From positions 124,001-188,000 of the forward strand of contig VIIQ02000601.1 of NCBI GenBank assembly GCA_007449985.2: 64,000 nucleotides of DNA, read 5' to 3'. Below the pieces are notes generated by a model. That model did not search any database. It had not been told where the DNA came from and saw nothing but the letters and a program-made list of their open reading frames with translations. The position numbers and the translations under genes are program-made. Below, one piece after another: positions 63,266-64,000 of this stretch. Position 1 is the first letter of the stretch. The number at the start of each line of letters is the position of its first letter. The stretch is from Desmodesmus armatus (taxonomy: Eukaryota; Chlorophyta; Chlorophyceae; Sphaeropleales; Scenedesmaceae).

Positions 63266-64000
63266 AATGTCTGATCAACACTCAAATTCTCGATGGGCTG
63301 TCGTGTTACAGCTCAACCACTGTAGAATATCACTACGACATGTAAATGCATTATCTGAGCGTTGTGAGGGAGGTGTGATGAGTATTTGGGTCCAAGGTTT
63401 CAGTTGATGCAGGGCCTGGCCCATACAGGCCAAGGAACAGTTCCCTCGGTCATGTATCATTGAGGTTCAACGTGTTGTTGACCTTCCGTGTCAACCCCGG
63501 CACCCGCTGAACTGCATGTGACACACAACGCAAATCTGCAGTCTAGACTGTGGCCTGGTTCCTGCGGTTCCTGTCAGGTGCACAGCTCTCAGCCTTTCTG
63601 GGTGTCTCACAACTCACAACGTCATTTGACACTCCCTGTGGCCTGGCTGACTTAGCGGCGTACTGTGAGCAAAGGGACAGAAGGGAAGCCAGCCTGGTGC
63701 GGTACTGGTATGGGCACTGGGGGCAGGTAGGCAGCTCTGCCTCCATGAGAGTCATGGTACCAGGCTGGATGCCTGCCTGCTTCGGTTGTTGAGTGGGTGT
63801 TAGAGGCACTGTTGAGTGGGTGTTAGAGGCACTGTTCAAAAGGCCACCAGCCTGCAGAGGTCCTTCGTCATGAAAGACACTGCAGCAAGTGAGCCCACAT
63901 TGCATACGGCACTGCCGCTGCAACATGCCACCCAACACAAGCCACTCAGGGCATGCAACAACAAAACCCCTCTCACCCACTGCATTATTTTACCAGCAGC
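63266..64000. other. Right edge, upstream region of the DUF4602 gene
   Basis: Contains the DUF4602 promoter. A 23-base direct tandem (GTTGAGTGGGTGTTAGAGGC, then ACT) lies at about 63788-63834. Open frames exist on both strands at 63543-63980 but none is recognisable. Confidence 0.45.

Noticed and set aside
1..64000. tRNA or rRNA genes
   Set aside because: I looked for cloverleaf B-box style signals and rRNA-like stretches and saw none that I could defend; a covariance-model scan would be needed to exclude a tRNA.

Overview
The window is nuclear DNA of a eukaryote, most likely a green alga (Chlorophyta). Genes are split by many GT-AG introns (mostly GTGAG or GTAAG donors). The gene set fits an alga: an octotricopeptide (OPR) organelle RNA factor, a leishmanolysin-like M8 protease, a plastid-type class 3 lipase, and CAG/CTG-rich coding sequence. 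Introns carry internal TTTAGGG telomere-type repeats, poly-G/C runs and minisatellites. I cannot name the species from sequence alone; a volvocalean or sphaeroplealean chlorophyte is the best guess.

Layout, left to right: (1) 0.2-3.3 kb, minus: partial ABCG-type ABC transporter running off the left edge. (2) 7.0-10.6 kb, minus: plastid lipase of the PLIP type. (3) 11.5-18.2 kb, plus: 12-exon secreted M8 metalloprotease, divergent from the lipase. (4) 31.8 kb down to at least 23.2 kb, minus: large secreted protein built from ~105-119-residue repeat units, each on one phase 1-1 exon. It converges on the protease gene and is interrupted by a 5'-truncated LINE at 25.0-27.1 kb that sits inside an exon. 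(5) 33.9-36.0 kb, minus: 2-oxoglutarate/Fe(II) dioxygenase. (6) 37.2-44.9 kb, minus: complete 10-exon TMF-type golgin. (7) 46.0-49.4 kb, minus: OPR protein. (8) 49.8-55.4 kb, plus: PLP-dependent aromatic amino-acid decarboxylase, divergent from the OPR gene. (9) 59.0-59.5 kb, minus: small unknown gene. (10) 60.8-63.3 kb, minus: DUF4602 (C1orf131-like) protein. The genes look like ordinary housekeeping and secreted-protein genes with no shared pathway; the pairs share only promoters or terminator regions.

The unusual signal is not a gene but how the introns are built. In seven genes a stretch containing the exon edge, the splice site and some neighbouring intron is copied into the adjacent intron (or the 3' flank), usually 50-500 bp from the original. 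These 'boundary ghosts' come with three long near-perfect inverted duplications (arms about 60-78 bp) in introns, telomere-repeat inserts (one flanked by 24-bp direct repeats that duplicate a 3' splice site), and TGCTG pentanucleotide runs at 3' splice sites.

Several conserved exons differ from their expected reading frame by exactly one base (protease exon 6, two decarboxylase exons, DUF4602 exon 4). This is more likely long-read consensus error than four independent pseudogenes, but should be tested. Exon borders were placed by eye from splice signals, phase and family conservation. Terminal exons, starts and the 3' end of the large repeat gene are the least certain.
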